Assembly (NCBI GenBank): GCA_003136335.1
Contig: PLEA01000602.1
Span: 1 to 18,418 of the forward strand
Direction of reading: 5' to 3'
DNA: 18,418 bases
DNA from: Acidobacteriaceae bacterium
GTDB taxonomy: Bacteria > Acidobacteriota > Terriglobia > Terriglobales > SbA1
The notes under the pieces were generated by a model. It was not told where the DNA came from and searched no databases. It saw only the letters and a program-made list of their open reading frames with translations. The position numbers and the translations under genes were made by a program. Positions 1-7,653 of this stretch are shown in pieces. Within the stretch, counting starts at the first letter, position 1. Every line of letters starts with the position of its first letter.

Positions 1-206
1 AGATCTTCTTCGCAGGCGAAAAAGCGCAAGAACGCTCGCCGCTGTTGCGTGCCGTGCTCGCGGATAGTGCCACGCAGCATCGGATAACGGGCCTCGAGTG
101 CGTCGAGGACGGAGCGCTGGGTGACCGGGCCGTCTATTTCGAGCGTCACTTCGCGGTCGACGTGCGCCAGAGTTCGTAGGTGTTGCGGAAGTTCGACTCG
201 AATCAT
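1..206 (-). CDS. MoaD/ThiS-like ubiquitin-fold protein (partial, 3' end outside window)
   Basis: Reading the minus strand from the ATG at 206 gives 68 codons open to the window edge, beginning [17 protein letters not shown]. The pattern of a short beta strand, a strand-turn ([20 protein letters not shown]), a helix ([11 protein letters not shown]) and then [13 protein letters not shown] resembles the N-terminal two thirds of small MoaD/ThiS beta-grasp proteins. In that family the C-terminal Gly-Gly is thiocarboxylated for sulfur transfer, but that end lies outside the window and cannot be checked. It is the last visible gene of a minus-strand cluster with an NTF2-like protein and a Asp-box propeller protein. 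No other molybdopterin or thiamine gene is nearby, so a role in cofactor synthesis is not supported by context. I see no strong Shine-Dalgarno upstream of 206. Confidence 0.7.
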   Translation of the reverse strand, partial: MIRVELPQHLRTLAHVDREVTLEIDGPVTQRSVLDALEARYPMLRGTIREHGTQQRRAFLRFFACEED

Positions 207-266
207 GGTATTTATTTCGATGCGACGCCGGCGATTATTGCCGCCGCATCGCCCTGCCAACTTCGT

Positions 267-737
267 TCACTTCACCGTGGTTTCTTGGATATAGGTTTCT
301 TGGAGGTAGAGCGCCTTCCAGTCATTGCCCTCGTGAGTCCAGACTTCGCCGAAGATACTGTCTGCCTTTGCCACCTGGCTGCCGGATTTGCTTTCATAGT
401 GCGCCACATAGGTGACCAGCGCGGCGCGGGGTCCGAGCGATTTCACGGTGAAATCCTTAAGGGTGTAACGGATGAGCTCTAACTCGTCCACCGTGGCGAA
501 GTCGGTCTTCTTGTCACCGAACCCGCTTGTGCCCTCTTCAACCATGCGGAAGCCGTCGGCGAGTGCGGCTCCGAGGGACTCTTTGTTTTTGTTCTTGAAA
601 TCTTCCCAAACTTTCCGGACCTTCGGCTCGAGAGCGGGTGCGTTCGGGGTTGACTTGGCCGCCTGCTGCTTTTCCTGCGACGTCGCTGCAGTTGTGAGCA
701 ATAGAAAGCATGCAACGGCGGTGAGAATCATTTTCAT
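267..737 (-). CDS. Secreted NTF2/DUF4440-like small protein
   Basis: A 156-residue protein. The start at 737 is chosen because AGGAG lies just upstream on the minus strand and because it gives a clean signal peptide (MKMILTAVACFLLLTTAATS, cleavage near residue 20). An upstream in-frame start at 812 would bury this signal. The mature part starts with a polar Lys/Gln/Pro linker (21-36). A helix follows (VRKVWEDFKNKNKESLGAAL), then strands ending in GEVWTHEGNDWKALYLQETY. That is the usual order of SnoaL/DUF4440 NTF2-like cone folds: a helical start, then a sheet with a tryptophan-rich strand. These proteins are often of unknown function, and I cannot name a ligand or reaction. It lies between the BNR protein and the MoaD-like gene and has its own candidate promoter. 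Confidence 0.75.
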   Translation of the reverse strand: MKMILTAVACFLLLTTAATSQEKQQAAKSTPNAPALEPKVRKVWEDFKNKNKESLGAALADGFRMVEEGTSGFGDKKTDFATVDELELIRYTLKDFTVKSLGPRAALVTYVAHYESKSGSQVAKADSIFGEVWTHEGNDWKALYLQETYIQETTVK

Positions 738-763
738 TTCGTTCTCCTGGAGTAAACGCTGTG

Positions 764-793
764 ACGCTAGCAGTTGGAGAGTAAGAAAGTCAA
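764..793 (-). promoter_or_regulatory. Candidate sigma70-type promoter of the NTF2-like gene
   Basis: On the minus strand TTGACT (788-793) is followed after 18 bp by TAGCGT (764-769). A TGC sits directly before the -10, giving an extended -10 shape. The start codon at 737 lies about 27 bases beyond it. The -35 matches consensus at 5 of 6 bases and the -10 is weaker. Confidence 0.4.
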
Positions 794-868
794 AATCCCT
801 ATCCTTTCTCAAAAAACGCGAAAGAGTGGGGCACCGAGATCATTTCTTATCTCATTCTTACCCGGAGT

Positions 869-2056
869 TCACGGCAGCGTTTGGACTTCCACCGACAGCA
901 CGGCGGGAAGATCGCGGACGATCGGATTCCAACTGTCGCCTGCATCGGCGGAACAATAGACTTGCCCGCCGGTGGTGCCGAAATAGATGCCGCACTTGTC
1001 GAGCGTGTCCACGGCCATGGCGTCGCGCAGGACGTTGACGTAGCAGTTTTCTTGCGGCAGGCCTTTGGTGAGCGCTTCCCATTCGTTGCCGCCGGTGCGG
1101 CTGCGATACACGCGCAGCTTGCCTTCGTGGACGTAGTGCTCCCCGTCGCTCTTGATAGGGACGACGTAAATCGTCTCCGGCTCGTGCGCGTGAATATCAA
1201 TGACGAAGCCGAAATCGGTAGGAAGATTTCCGCTGATCTTTTTCCATTGATCGCCGCCGTCGTCGGAGCGCATGACGTCCCAGTGCTTCTGCATGAACAG
1301 GACTCCCGGACGTAACGGGTTCATTGCGATGTGATGCACGCAGTGGCCGACCTCGGCCGTCGGATTAGGAATGTACTTGGAATAAAGTCCTTTGTTGATT
1401 GGCTTCCAATTCTTGCCGCCGTCGTCGGTACGGAAAGCGCCCGCGGCGGAGATCGCAATATAAATCCGGTCACGATTGCTGGGATCGAGAATGATGGTGT
1501 GCAGGCACATGCCTCCGGCGCCGGGTTGCCATTTGGGGCCGGTACCGTGGCCGCGCAGGCCGGGGAGTTCGTGCCAGTTCTCGCCACCGTCGGTGGAGCG
1601 AAACAGAGCGGCGTCTTCGACTCCGGCATAGACCGTGTCGGGATCGGTGAGCGACGGTTCGAGATGCCAGACGCGCTTGAATTCCCAGGGATGTTGCGTG
1701 CCGTCATACCACTGATGGGTCGTCAGAGGTTTGCCGCTTCCGGCGGAGGCGTCGTATACGAATTTGTTGCTTACGGCCTTGGGCGGGCCGCCGCCCGGGG
1801 CGGGCGATTCGCCGGGAGGCGTTCCGGGCTGGTGCCAGTTTTTGCCTCCGTCGTCCGAGCGCTGAATGATTTGTCCGAACCAGCCGCTGGTCTGCGAGGC
1901 GTAGATGCGATTCGGATCGGCTGGCGACCCCTTGAGGTGATACATCTCCCACCCGGCAAAGTGCGGGCCGCTGACCTCCCACTTTTGGCGTTTGCCGTCT
2001 GCGGTAAGAATGAATGCGCCCTTGCGCGTGCCTGCGAGGACTCGTACTTTGCTCAT
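869..2056 (-). CDS. Asp-box (BNR/VPS10-like) beta-propeller protein, sialidase-like
   Basis: A 395-residue protein starting at ATG 2056, preceded by GGAAGGAGT at good spacing. Six Asp-box motifs (S-x-D-x-G-x-x-W type) are visible: SDDGGKNW 67-74, STDGGENW 154-161, TDDGGKNW 210-217, SDDGGDQW 264-271, SRTGGNEW 319-326 and SADAGDSW 369-376. Each sits after a DP-x-x-IYA/VYA strand, as in sialidase and sortilin-type propellers. There is no signal peptide or membrane helix, so it is probably cytoplasmic, unlike most secreted sialidases. I do not see the arginine triad layout that would prove sialidase chemistry, so 'sialidase' is only a fold-level label. Residues 78-92 form a Pro/Gly-rich loop. It is the first gene of the minus-strand cluster with the NTF2-like and MoaD-like genes and has a good promoter of its own. 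Confidence 0.85.
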   Translation of the reverse strand: MSKVRVLAGTRKGAFILTADGKRQKWEVSGPHFAGWEMYHLKGSPADPNRIYASQTSGWFGQIIQRSDDGGKNWHQPGTPPGESPAPGGGPPKAVSNKFVYDASAGSGKPLTTHQWYDGTQHPWEFKRVWHLEPSLTDPDTVYAGVEDAALFRSTDGGENWHELPGLRGHGTGPKWQPGAGGMCLHTIILDPSNRDRIYIAISAAGAFRTDDGGKNWKPINKGLYSKYIPNPTAEVGHCVHHIAMNPLRPGVLFMQKHWDVMRSDDGGDQWKKISGNLPTDFGFVIDIHAHEPETIYVVPIKSDGEHYVHEGKLRVYRSRTGGNEWEALTKGLPQENCYVNVLRDAMAVDTLDKCGIYFGTTGGQVYCSADAGDSWNPIVRDLPAVLSVEVQTLP

Positions 2057-2083
2057 GCGTGACTCCTTCCTGAGCGCCCCGAT

Positions 2084-2112
2084 TTTATCTGAGTGGAGGA
2101 TACGGGAGTCAA
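2084..2112 (-). promoter_or_regulatory. Candidate sigma70-type promoter of the Asp-box propeller gene
   Basis: On the minus strand TTGACT (2107-2112), a 17-bp spacer and GATAAA (2084-2089) lead to the start codon at 2056, with a leader of about 20 bases that contains the Shine-Dalgarno. Hexamers and spacing are close to the housekeeping consensus. Confidence 0.55.
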
Positions 2113-2248
2113 CTGGATTTCGTCCGCGGGACTGATATGGGCGAGCGCGTGAGCACCTGTGCCGTCCCTTCTGCGGGACTCGCGTGCTTTTTCCATACTC
2201 ACCCGGCACTTCCTTGCCGCGCTTTCACATGCCGCTGCTTCGCGGCTG

Positions 2249-2274
2249 GAGTTGAGCGGATTTCGCTCTAACTC
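2249..2274. terminator. Bulged hairpin downstream of the GH16 gene, possible terminator
   Basis: GAGTTGAGCG (2249-2258) pairs with CGCTCTAACTC (2264-2274) across the loop GATTT, giving a 10-bp stem with one bulged base. A second, smaller stem GCCGC/GCGGC lies next to it at 2231-2246. The position, 45 to 70 bases past the GH16 stop on the minus strand, fits a transcription end. No U-run follows on that strand, so intrinsic termination is not secure. Confidence 0.3.
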
Positions 2275-2318
2275 TTCTGCTAGATTGATGAGTCGCAGCA
2301 CAACACAGCGCCGGACTG

Positions 2319-3182
2319 TTAATGTTGCGTGCTGGCGACCGTCGAATTCGCGCGGGCATAAACGCGCACATAATCCACGAGCATAGTTTGCGGGAAAACA
2401 GTGGACTCGTCCGGATTTCCGGGCCAAAGGCCGCCAACCGCGACGTTTACCAACAGAAAGAACGGATGGTCGTAAACCCACTTCGTTCCCTTGGGCAGGT
2501 CGGCGGGAGTGCGGGTCGCGTAAAGATGGTCATCGACGTAGAAACGGATCGCGTTCGGTTCCCATTCGACGGCGAAGATGTCAAAGTCGTCGGCGAAGCG
2601 CTGATCGCCGGGAAGGGCGTAGGGAGCGCCGATGCCGTTGGCGCCGGAATATCCCGGGCCGTGAATGGTGCCGTGAACCAGCGTGGGCTCTTTGCCGATG
2701 TTCTCCATGATGTCAATCTCGCCGCAGGCGGGCCAGCCGGCTTTGTCGATATCGTCGCTCAGCATCCAGAAGGCGGGCCAGATTCCCTGTCCACGAGGGA
2801 TCTTGATGCGCGCTTCGAAGCGACCATAGGCCTGAGAAAACTTGCCCTGGGTCTTCAGGCGCGCCGAGGTGTAGTTTCTGGTGACGCCGTCCGTTCCTGT
2901 GTATTTTTCCTGCAGTACCTTGATGACCAGGTTGCCATTCTGCTGTGAGGCGTTTTCGAGACGCCTGGTGTAGTACTCGAGCTCATTGTTACCCCACCCG
3001 CCTCCGCCGGTTTCGGACACCCATTTCGACGAGTCGACCGCGGACCCGTTGGAGCCGTTGAACTCGTCGCTCCAGACCAGTGTCCAGCTGGGAATCGCGG
3101 GTGATGGGGCCTGCGCAACCGCAGATATTCCAAGCAGCAAAATTATTCCGAATAAAGCAGGGCGATGCCATCTGGATCTCAT
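2319..3182 (-). CDS. Secreted GH16 family endo-beta-glucanase (laminarinase-like)
   Basis: A 287-residue protein starting at ATG 3182, with AAAGGA eight bases upstream. Residues 1-24 are a Sec signal peptide (basic MRSRWHRP, hydrophobic LFGIILLLGI, cleavage near AVAQ). The catalytic domain begins at WTLVWSDEFNG. It carries the GH16 active-site motif GEIDIMENIG, with nucleophile E155, supporting D157 and acid/base E160. The aromatic stretch GIWPAFWML before it and HGTIHGPGYSG after it are also typical. The C-terminal strand MLVDYVRVYA closes the jelly roll with no extra binding module. The family retains stereochemistry and cuts beta-1,3 or beta-1,3/1,4 glucans. Laminarinase-type activity is the most likely, though subfamily specificity cannot be settled by eye. 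It is divergent from a GH30 gene, suggesting joint beta-glucan breakdown outside the cell. Confidence 0.93.
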   Translation of the reverse strand: MRSRWHRPALFGIILLLGISAVAQAPSPAIPSWTLVWSDEFNGSNGSAVDSSKWVSETGGGGWGNNELEYYTRRLENASQQNGNLVIKVLQEKYTGTDGVTRNYTSARLKTQGKFSQAYGRFEARIKIPRGQGIWPAFWMLSDDIDKAGWPACGEIDIMENIGKEPTLVHGTIHGPGYSGANGIGAPYALPGDQRFADDFDIFAVEWEPNAIRFYVDDHLYATRTPADLPKGTKWVYDHPFFLLVNVAVGGLWPGNPDESTVFPQTMLVDYVRVYARANSTVASTQH

Positions 3183-3300
3183 CGATCGTCCTTTGAACTG
3201 GTGGTGACGCAGTTTGAGCGTCGACGGCATCCGTTCATCCGAAGATCCAAGCTGCACCCCTGGCGTGAAGTTGATTTCCGTGAAATTATCGAGCGTTGTA

Positions 3301-3324
3301 ACTATACTCACGCACTATACTCAC
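3301..3324. repeat. Tandem 11-bp repeat in the GH16/GH30 intergenic region
   Basis: ACTATACTCAC occurs at 3301-3311 and again at 3314-3324, a 13-bp period. Each copy contains TATACT on the plus strand and TATAGT on the minus strand, both close to -10 hexamers, but I find no convincing -35 for either direction. It lies 30 to 53 bases before the GH30 start codon and about 120 bases before the GH16 start, so it could be a regulator-binding repeat or a pair of -10 elements. Confidence 0.4.
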
Positions 3325-3353
3325 ACCGAAGCGATTCGTGCCAGGAGAACTCC

Positions 3354-4784
3354 GTGTCGAACATACAGAGCAGACGAACCTTCCTGAAATTATCCGCCGT
3401 CGGATTGACCGCAACCGCAACGGCCGACCTGTCGTCCGCGTTCACAACTTCCAGCGCCCCAGCGCCAGCGGGAGACATCATGGTTCGGGTGACCAGCGGC
3501 AAACTCCGCTACGCTTCGGCGGAAAGTTTGACCTGGCGAACTGCCGGCCAGACGGCGGAGAACGCGATTGTGCTGGACCCCAGCAAGAAGTTTCAGGAAA
3601 TGCTTGGATTCGGCGCGGCATTCACCGACGCCGCTTGCTACATGTTCAACCAGCTTCCCGCGCCGGCGCGCGACGAGTTGTTTCACGAGCTCTTTCATCC
3701 ATCAGAAATGGGGCTCAACGTTTGCCGAACCTGCATCGGGTCCAGCGACTATTCCACGGAAGTCTTCAGCTATGACGAAGGCGAGCCTGACCCCGAAATG
3801 AAGCGGTTTTCGATCGCGCACGACCAGGCTTATGTTCTGCCGATGCTGCGACTGGCGCGGAAAGTGAATCCGGATTTGTTTCTGTTCTCGTCGCCGTGGA
3901 GTCCTCCGGGATGGATGAAGGTGGGAGGATCGATGCTGGGCGGTTCGATTCGGCAGCGCTACTTCGGCCCGTATTCGAAATATTTTGTGAAGTTCCTGCA
4001 GGCCTATGCTGCGGAAGGCGTGACGGTGCAGGCGGTTACCGTGCAGAACGAAGTGGATACCGATCAGGATGGCAGAATGCCCGCCTGCCTGTTTCCTCAG
4101 GAATACGAAATCGGATTCGTTAAGAACCACCTGGGCCCTCTGCTTCGGCAAAGTGGCCTCTCAACGAAAATCTGGATTCTCGACCATAACTACAATCTGT
4201 GGGGCCGAGCCATTTGCGAACTCGACGACGAGGAGGTGCGCAAATATTGCGACGCGGTCGCATTTCACGGATATGTGGGCACGCCGGAAATGATGGACAA
4301 GGTGCACGAAGCGCATCCCGACGCACAACTGTATTGGACGGAAGGTGGTCCCGACTACACCTCCCCGGACTACGCGACCGACTGGGCAAACTGGGGGAAG
4401 ACGTTCACGCAGGCGACGCGCCACTGGTGCCAGGCGCTCAGCGGCTGGAATTTGGCGCTCGACGAAAAAGGGCGGCCGAACATCGGGCCGTTTCCCTGCG
4501 GCGGGATGGTCACGATTCATTCCCAGACGAAGGAGATTACGCGTAGCGGTCAGTATTGGGCGTTCACGCATTTCTCCCGCAATGTGAGGCGCGGGGCTAA
4601 GAGGTTCGAATCGGCTTGCCAAACGGCGGGCATTGAGCAAGTCGCTTTCGAAAATCCTGATGGGCAGAGAGTTCTGGTGGTGACGAACCCCGGGCCCGCG
4701 GGAACGGTGAGTCTGAGACAGGAAAACCGGAGCGCGGAACTTGCCTTGGCCCCCGATTCCGTCACCACGCTGTTGTGGAATTGA
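3354..4784 (+). CDS. Tat-exported GH30 family glycosidase (glucosylceramidase / beta-1,6-glucanase type)
   Basis: A 476-residue protein. The GTG at 3354 is taken as start because AGGAG lies six bases upstream and it places a twin-arginine signal (SRRTFLKLSAVG, residues 6-17) at the very N-terminus. An upstream in-frame ATG at 3165 would add 63 residues of non-protein-like sequence overlapping the GH16 start. The mature part carries the GH30 markers: FQEMLGFGAAFTDAA (80-94), FSSPWSPPGWMK (178-189), VQNEVD with acid/base E233, HGY (305-307) and LYWTEGG with nucleophile E330. A C-terminal beta domain (about 395-476) ends in LALAPDSVTTLLWN, as in the family. GH30 enzymes are retaining. Options include beta-1,6-glucanase, glucosylceramidase and beta-xylosidase, and the GH16 neighbour favours a glucan substrate. 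Confidence 0.93.
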   Translation: MSNIQSRRTFLKLSAVGLTATATADLSSAFTTSSAPAPAGDIMVRVTSGKLRYASAESLTWRTAGQTAENAIVLDPSKKFQEMLGFGAAFTDAACYMFNQLPAPARDELFHELFHPSEMGLNVCRTCIGSSDYSTEVFSYDEGEPDPEMKRFSIAHDQAYVLPMLRLARKVNPDLFLFSSPWSPPGWMKVGGSMLGGSIRQRYFGPYSKYFVKFLQAYAAEGVTVQAVTVQNEVDTDQDGRMPACLFPQEYEIGFVKNHLGPLLRQSGLSTKIWILDHNYNLWGRAICELDDEEVRKYCDAVAFHGYVGTPEMMDKVHEAHPDAQLYWTEGGPDYTSPDYATDWANWGKTFTQATRHWCQALSGWNLALDEKGRPNIGPFPCGGMVTIHSQTKEITRSGQYWAFTHFSRNVRRGAKRFESACQTAGIEQVAFENPDGQRVLVVTNPGPAGTVSLRQENRSAELALAPDSVTTLLWN

Positions 4785-5207
4785 CAGGCACGCCGCCTCC
4801 ATGAGTGGCTGGGATTACGGCCTGCCTGCCCGGCAGAAAGAATTACACAGAGGTTTGTCGAGCTAGCGTGCCAATTGCCTGAAATTAAAGTGCTTAGGTT
4901 TGGTACGGTTTGTGCAACCTTTTTGGGGTTCCTGTCCTCAGAAGGATGCTGGTTGCTTGGCTGGCGAGGACGCGGACGTTTGCGTCCTCTTGAATCGACC
5001 CTGCTTGTGCCATCGTCTCATGACGCGGTCTTTCGGGCGGCGGCTGATGCCTCCAGTATTCTGATTTTTGCTCCTGATCTTCGAGACCGCGGCAGAATGT
5101 CTGAGGGCCCTTGCCTGGTCAGTCGGAATCCTAGAGCAGCATCTTGCTCCTGAAGTTTGTTAAGGTGGGACCGCCCGTTGAGTTGCGGGCTTCGGAGGAC
5201 GTGTCAG
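4785..5207. other. 423-bp noncoding region before the GT20 gene, with two inverted repeats
   Basis: No credible gene is seen. An open frame at 4875-5153 on the plus strand gives a Cys/Arg/Ser-rich peptide with no recognisable fold and no Shine-Dalgarno. Two structured elements stand out. GAGGACGC (4966-4973) pairs perfectly with GCGTCCTC (4982-4989) across an 8-base loop. CGCGGTCT (5024-5031) pairs perfectly with AGACCGCG (5084-5091) across 52 bases. A short GAGCA/TGCTC stem lies near 5133-5148. I could not assign a promoter for the GT20 gene with confidence. The region may be an untranslated leader or hold a small RNA, but nothing matches a family I know. Confidence 0.4.
4966..4989. repeat. 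Perfect 8-bp stem-loop
   Basis: GAGGACGC, loop GGACGTTT, GCGTCCTC. It is about 180 bases after the GH30 stop and 220 before the GT20 start. Only two T residues follow, so it is not a classical intrinsic terminator. It could still be the processed 3' end of the GH30 mRNA or part of a structured leader. Confidence 0.4.
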
Positions 5208-7508
5208 ATGCGATTGCTGAGCGCTCGACTGATCGTCTCGCTGATTCTTGGCGTCACGCTGGTGTCGCTTTGTTCCTCGTATTATCAGGTTCTGGTGTTG
5301 AACCGTACCCTAAAGAAGGAGCTGCGGCGGCGTGCCGAGCTTTTGGGTGAGAGTTTGGCAAGCAGTGTGGAACGCGATTTGCAGCGGGACGCACAACGTA
5401 CGCTGCAGCGCACCGTTCAGCAATTCGCCAACCGTGAACATCTGGCAGGACTCGCAGTCTACGATCGGCAAGGACATCCCATTGCCGTTACGACCAACCT
5501 TCAGCCCCTGATCTCGACGGCGCCGGCAATAGTACTGCAGTCTCTTCAGGAAAATCACGACACCGACGCTTTCCTGCGAATGGGCATCGCTTCGATCAAC
5601 ATCTATGCTTTGCCATTGCATCGGGGAGACGAACTCATCGGCAGCCTGGCGATCGTTCACGACTCGGGATACATCAAGGGAGAGAGTCTTCGCATCTGGC
5701 GCGAGACCTTCCTAAGCGCGTTAGCACATGTTTTTCTGATCGTCCTGATTACGTTGCTGATCGTCCGCTGGAGCATCACGGGACCGATCGCGCGGACCGC
5801 CAACTGGATGAAGGCTTTGCGCACCGGGCGCGGCGTGGTGCGAATCAAAGTGCCGGATCTGGAAATGTTTCGTCCGCTGGCGCGGGAGGTGGCGACCTTT
5901 GCCGAGAGCCTGAACGTAGCCCGGTCGGCTGCCGCGTTGGAAGCTCGATTGCGTGAAACGGGCGAATCCATATGGACGGCTGATCGGCTGGCGGTGCACG
6001 TTCGCGCGCGACTGGAAGAGGGCAGGCTGTTTGTGGTCTCGAACCGCGAACCTTACATGCACGTGCGCCGCGGCAAATCCGTCGAAGTCAATGTGCCGGC
6101 GAGTGGCCTGGTCACAGCGATGGAACCTGTGCTTCGCGCCTGCGACGGCACCTGGGTAGCGCACGGGTCTGGCGACGCCGATCTGGAAACCGTGGACGCG
6201 CATGACCGGTTGCTGGTACCGCCCGATGATCCGCGATATGTTCTGCGGCGAATCTGGCTTACGAAGGAGGAAGAGGAAGGGTATTACTACGGGTTTGCCA
6301 ACGAGGGACTTTGGCCTCTCTGCCACATTGCCCATACACGTCCGCTGTTCCGCGCCAATGACTGGCAGCATTATCAGGAAGTGAACCGAAAGTTTGCGGA
6401 CGCGCTGCTGGAAGAAATGGAGAATATCAACCGGCCGGTGGTATTGGTGCAGGACTACCATTTCGCGCTGGTGCCCCGCATGATCAAGCAGAGCAGGCCC
6501 GATGCGCGCGTGGCCATTTTCTGGCATATCCCGTGGCCGAATCCGGAGGCCTTCGGAATTTGTCCATGGCAGCGCGAACTGGTGGACGGGTTGCTGGGCG
6601 CCGACCTGGTCGGGTTCCACATTCAAGCCCATTGTACTAATTTTCTGCAAACGGTCGACCGGATCGTTGAGTCTCGCATCGACTGGGAACATTTCTCGGT
6701 GCAGCGCCTTGACCATCGGACGACGGTGCGTCCGTTCCCCATTAGTGTGGAATTCGCGGATGCAACCGCAAACCGGTCGCGGGAATCAGCCTCTCGCGAA
6801 TCCTCCTATGAAGAGCGGGGGGCGCTTCTGAAGGCGCTGGGCGTGGAAGCCGCGCTCATGGGTGTAGGCGTCGACCGAATGGACTATACGAAGGGGATTT
6901 TGGAAAGGTTTTTAGCCGTGGAGCGCTTTCTGGAAAAGTATCCGCGCTACCAGGGTGTCTTTACTTTTGTGCAGATTGGCGCTCCCAGTCGCACCCACAT
7001 CAAACGCTATCACGACTTGCAGGCCGAACTGGAGGCGGAAGCCGACCGCATCAACTGGCGATTTCAGGCGAACCAGTGGAAGCCCATCGTCCTCCTGAAC
7101 CGGCAGCACAGTCACAAAGAGATCCAGCCTTATTATCGTGCTGCTGACTTGTGCCTGGTGACCTCTTTACACGATGGCATGAATCTGGTGGCTAAGGAAT
7201 TCGTTGCTACCAGAGAGGACGAGCGCGGGGTGCTTATCCTGAGTTGTTTTACCGGTGCGGCGCGGGAATTGCGCGACGCTCTTCAGATCAATCCTTACGA
7301 CATCGATCAGACTGCGGAGGCGATTCGGGCGGCGCTCGAAATGCAACCCGAAGAGAAGCAGATGCGTATGCAGCGAATGCGAAAGCTGGTGCGTGAACAT
7401 AACGTCTATCGCTGGGCGGGAAGTCTGATTGGGGAGCTGTGCGAGGTGCGACTGGATGTTGCCGAGGGTGGCGGGCCCAAATTCCGCGCGGGCGCCTCTG
7501 TAGCGTAA
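5208..7508 (+). CDS. Membrane-anchored trehalose-6-phosphate synthase-like GT20 enzyme with extracytoplasmic sensor-like domain
   Basis: A 766-residue protein. ATG 5208 is chosen because GGAGGA lies eight bases upstream. The N-terminus is a helix (about 7-30), an extracytoplasmic segment of about 135 residues, a second helix (about 168-187) and a HAMP-like linker with a helical stretch (188-250). The cytoplasmic part (about 270-745) is GT20: RLFVVSNRE (273-281), [16 protein letters not shown] (358-373), VQDYHF (411-416), [10 protein letters not shown] (438-447), [11 protein letters not shown] (461-471), VDRMDYTKG with R557 and K562, and [12 protein letters not shown] with D656. The residues that hold glucose-6-phosphate and UDP are largely kept; the usual glycine-rich N-terminal loop reads ASGL. 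Known family members form alpha,alpha-trehalose-6-phosphate or glucosylglycerol-phosphate from a nucleotide sugar. The substrate here is not decided. Ordinary OtsA is soluble and about 450-500 residues. No phosphatase (otsB) is in the window. Confidence 0.88.
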   Translation: MRLLSARLIVSLILGVTLVSLCSSYYQVLVLNRTLKKELRRRAELLGESLASSVERDLQRDAQRTLQRTVQQFANREHLAGLAVYDRQGHPIAVTTNLQPLISTAPAIVLQSLQENHDTDAFLRMGIASINIYALPLHRGDELIGSLAIVHDSGYIKGESLRIWRETFLSALAHVFLIVLITLLIVRWSITGPIARTANWMKALRTGRGVVRIKVPDLEMFRPLAREVATFAESLNVARSAAALEARLRETGESIWTADRLAVHVRARLEEGRLFVVSNREPYMHVRRGKSVEVNVPASGLVTAMEPVLRACDGTWVAHGSGDADLETVDAHDRLLVPPDDPRYVLRRIWLTKEEEEGYYYGFANEGLWPLCHIAHTRPLFRANDWQHYQEVNRKFADALLEEMENINRPVVLVQDYHFALVPRMIKQSRPDARVAIFWHIPWPNPEAFGICPWQRELVDGLLGADLVGFHIQAHCTNFLQTVDRIVESRIDWEHFSVQRLDHRTTVRPFPISVEFADATANRSRESASRESSYEERGALLKALGVEAALMGVGVDRMDYTKGILERFLAVERFLEKYPRYQGVFTFVQIGAPSRTHIKRYHDLQAELEAEADRINWRFQANQWKPIVLLNRQHSHKEIQPYYRAADLCLVTSLHDGMNLVAKEFVATREDERGVLILSCFTGAARELRDALQINPYDIDQTAEAIRAALEMQPEEKQMRMQRMRKLVREHNVYRWAGSLIGELCEVRLDVAEGGGPKFRAGASVA

Positions 7509-7583
7509 CGCAGACCCGACGATCCCGGCAACCCGAATACCCGGAATTTTCATTCAGCGGTCAGCCCGATACAGATAACCTCA

Positions 7584-7612
7584 GGCCGCGGAATGCCCGA
7601 CTTCGCGCGGCC
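7584..7612. terminator. Hairpin in the convergent gap between the GT20 gene and lacI, possible bidirectional terminator
   Basis: GGCCGCG (7584-7590) and CGCGGCC (7606-7612) form a 7-bp GC stem with a 15-base loop, followed by a GGGG/CCCC mini-stem at 7615-7629. The 145-bp gap separates the ends of two convergent genes, where a terminator is expected. No U-run is present. Confidence 0.3.
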
Positions 7613-7653
7613 CAGGGGACAATGCCCCGGAACGGAAGCGTACAATAAGCCTT

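Noticed and set aside
1331..2062. A 243-codon plus-strand frame opposite the Asp-box propeller gene
   Set aside because: Antisense to a gene with six clear Asp boxes, and no domain is visible. Other long antisense frames at 5721-6716, 12618-13229 and 16811-17449 were rejected for the same reason.
2152..2192. Plus-strand hairpin (AGCAC...GTGCT enclosing GTCCC/GGGAC) followed by a T-run, resembling an intrinsic terminator
   Set aside because: No plus-strand gene lies upstream of it in this stretch; both flanking genes are on the minus strand, for which the T-run is on the wrong side.
3165..3353. ATG at 3165 as the GH30 start
   Set aside because: It would overlap the GH16 start, add 63 residues without protein character and bury the twin-arginine signal. 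GTG 3354 has AGGAG at proper spacing.
4875..5153. A 92-codon plus-strand frame in the gap before the GT20 gene
   Set aside because: No ribosome site, no recognisable fold and an unusual Cys/Arg/Ser composition. Treated as noncoding.
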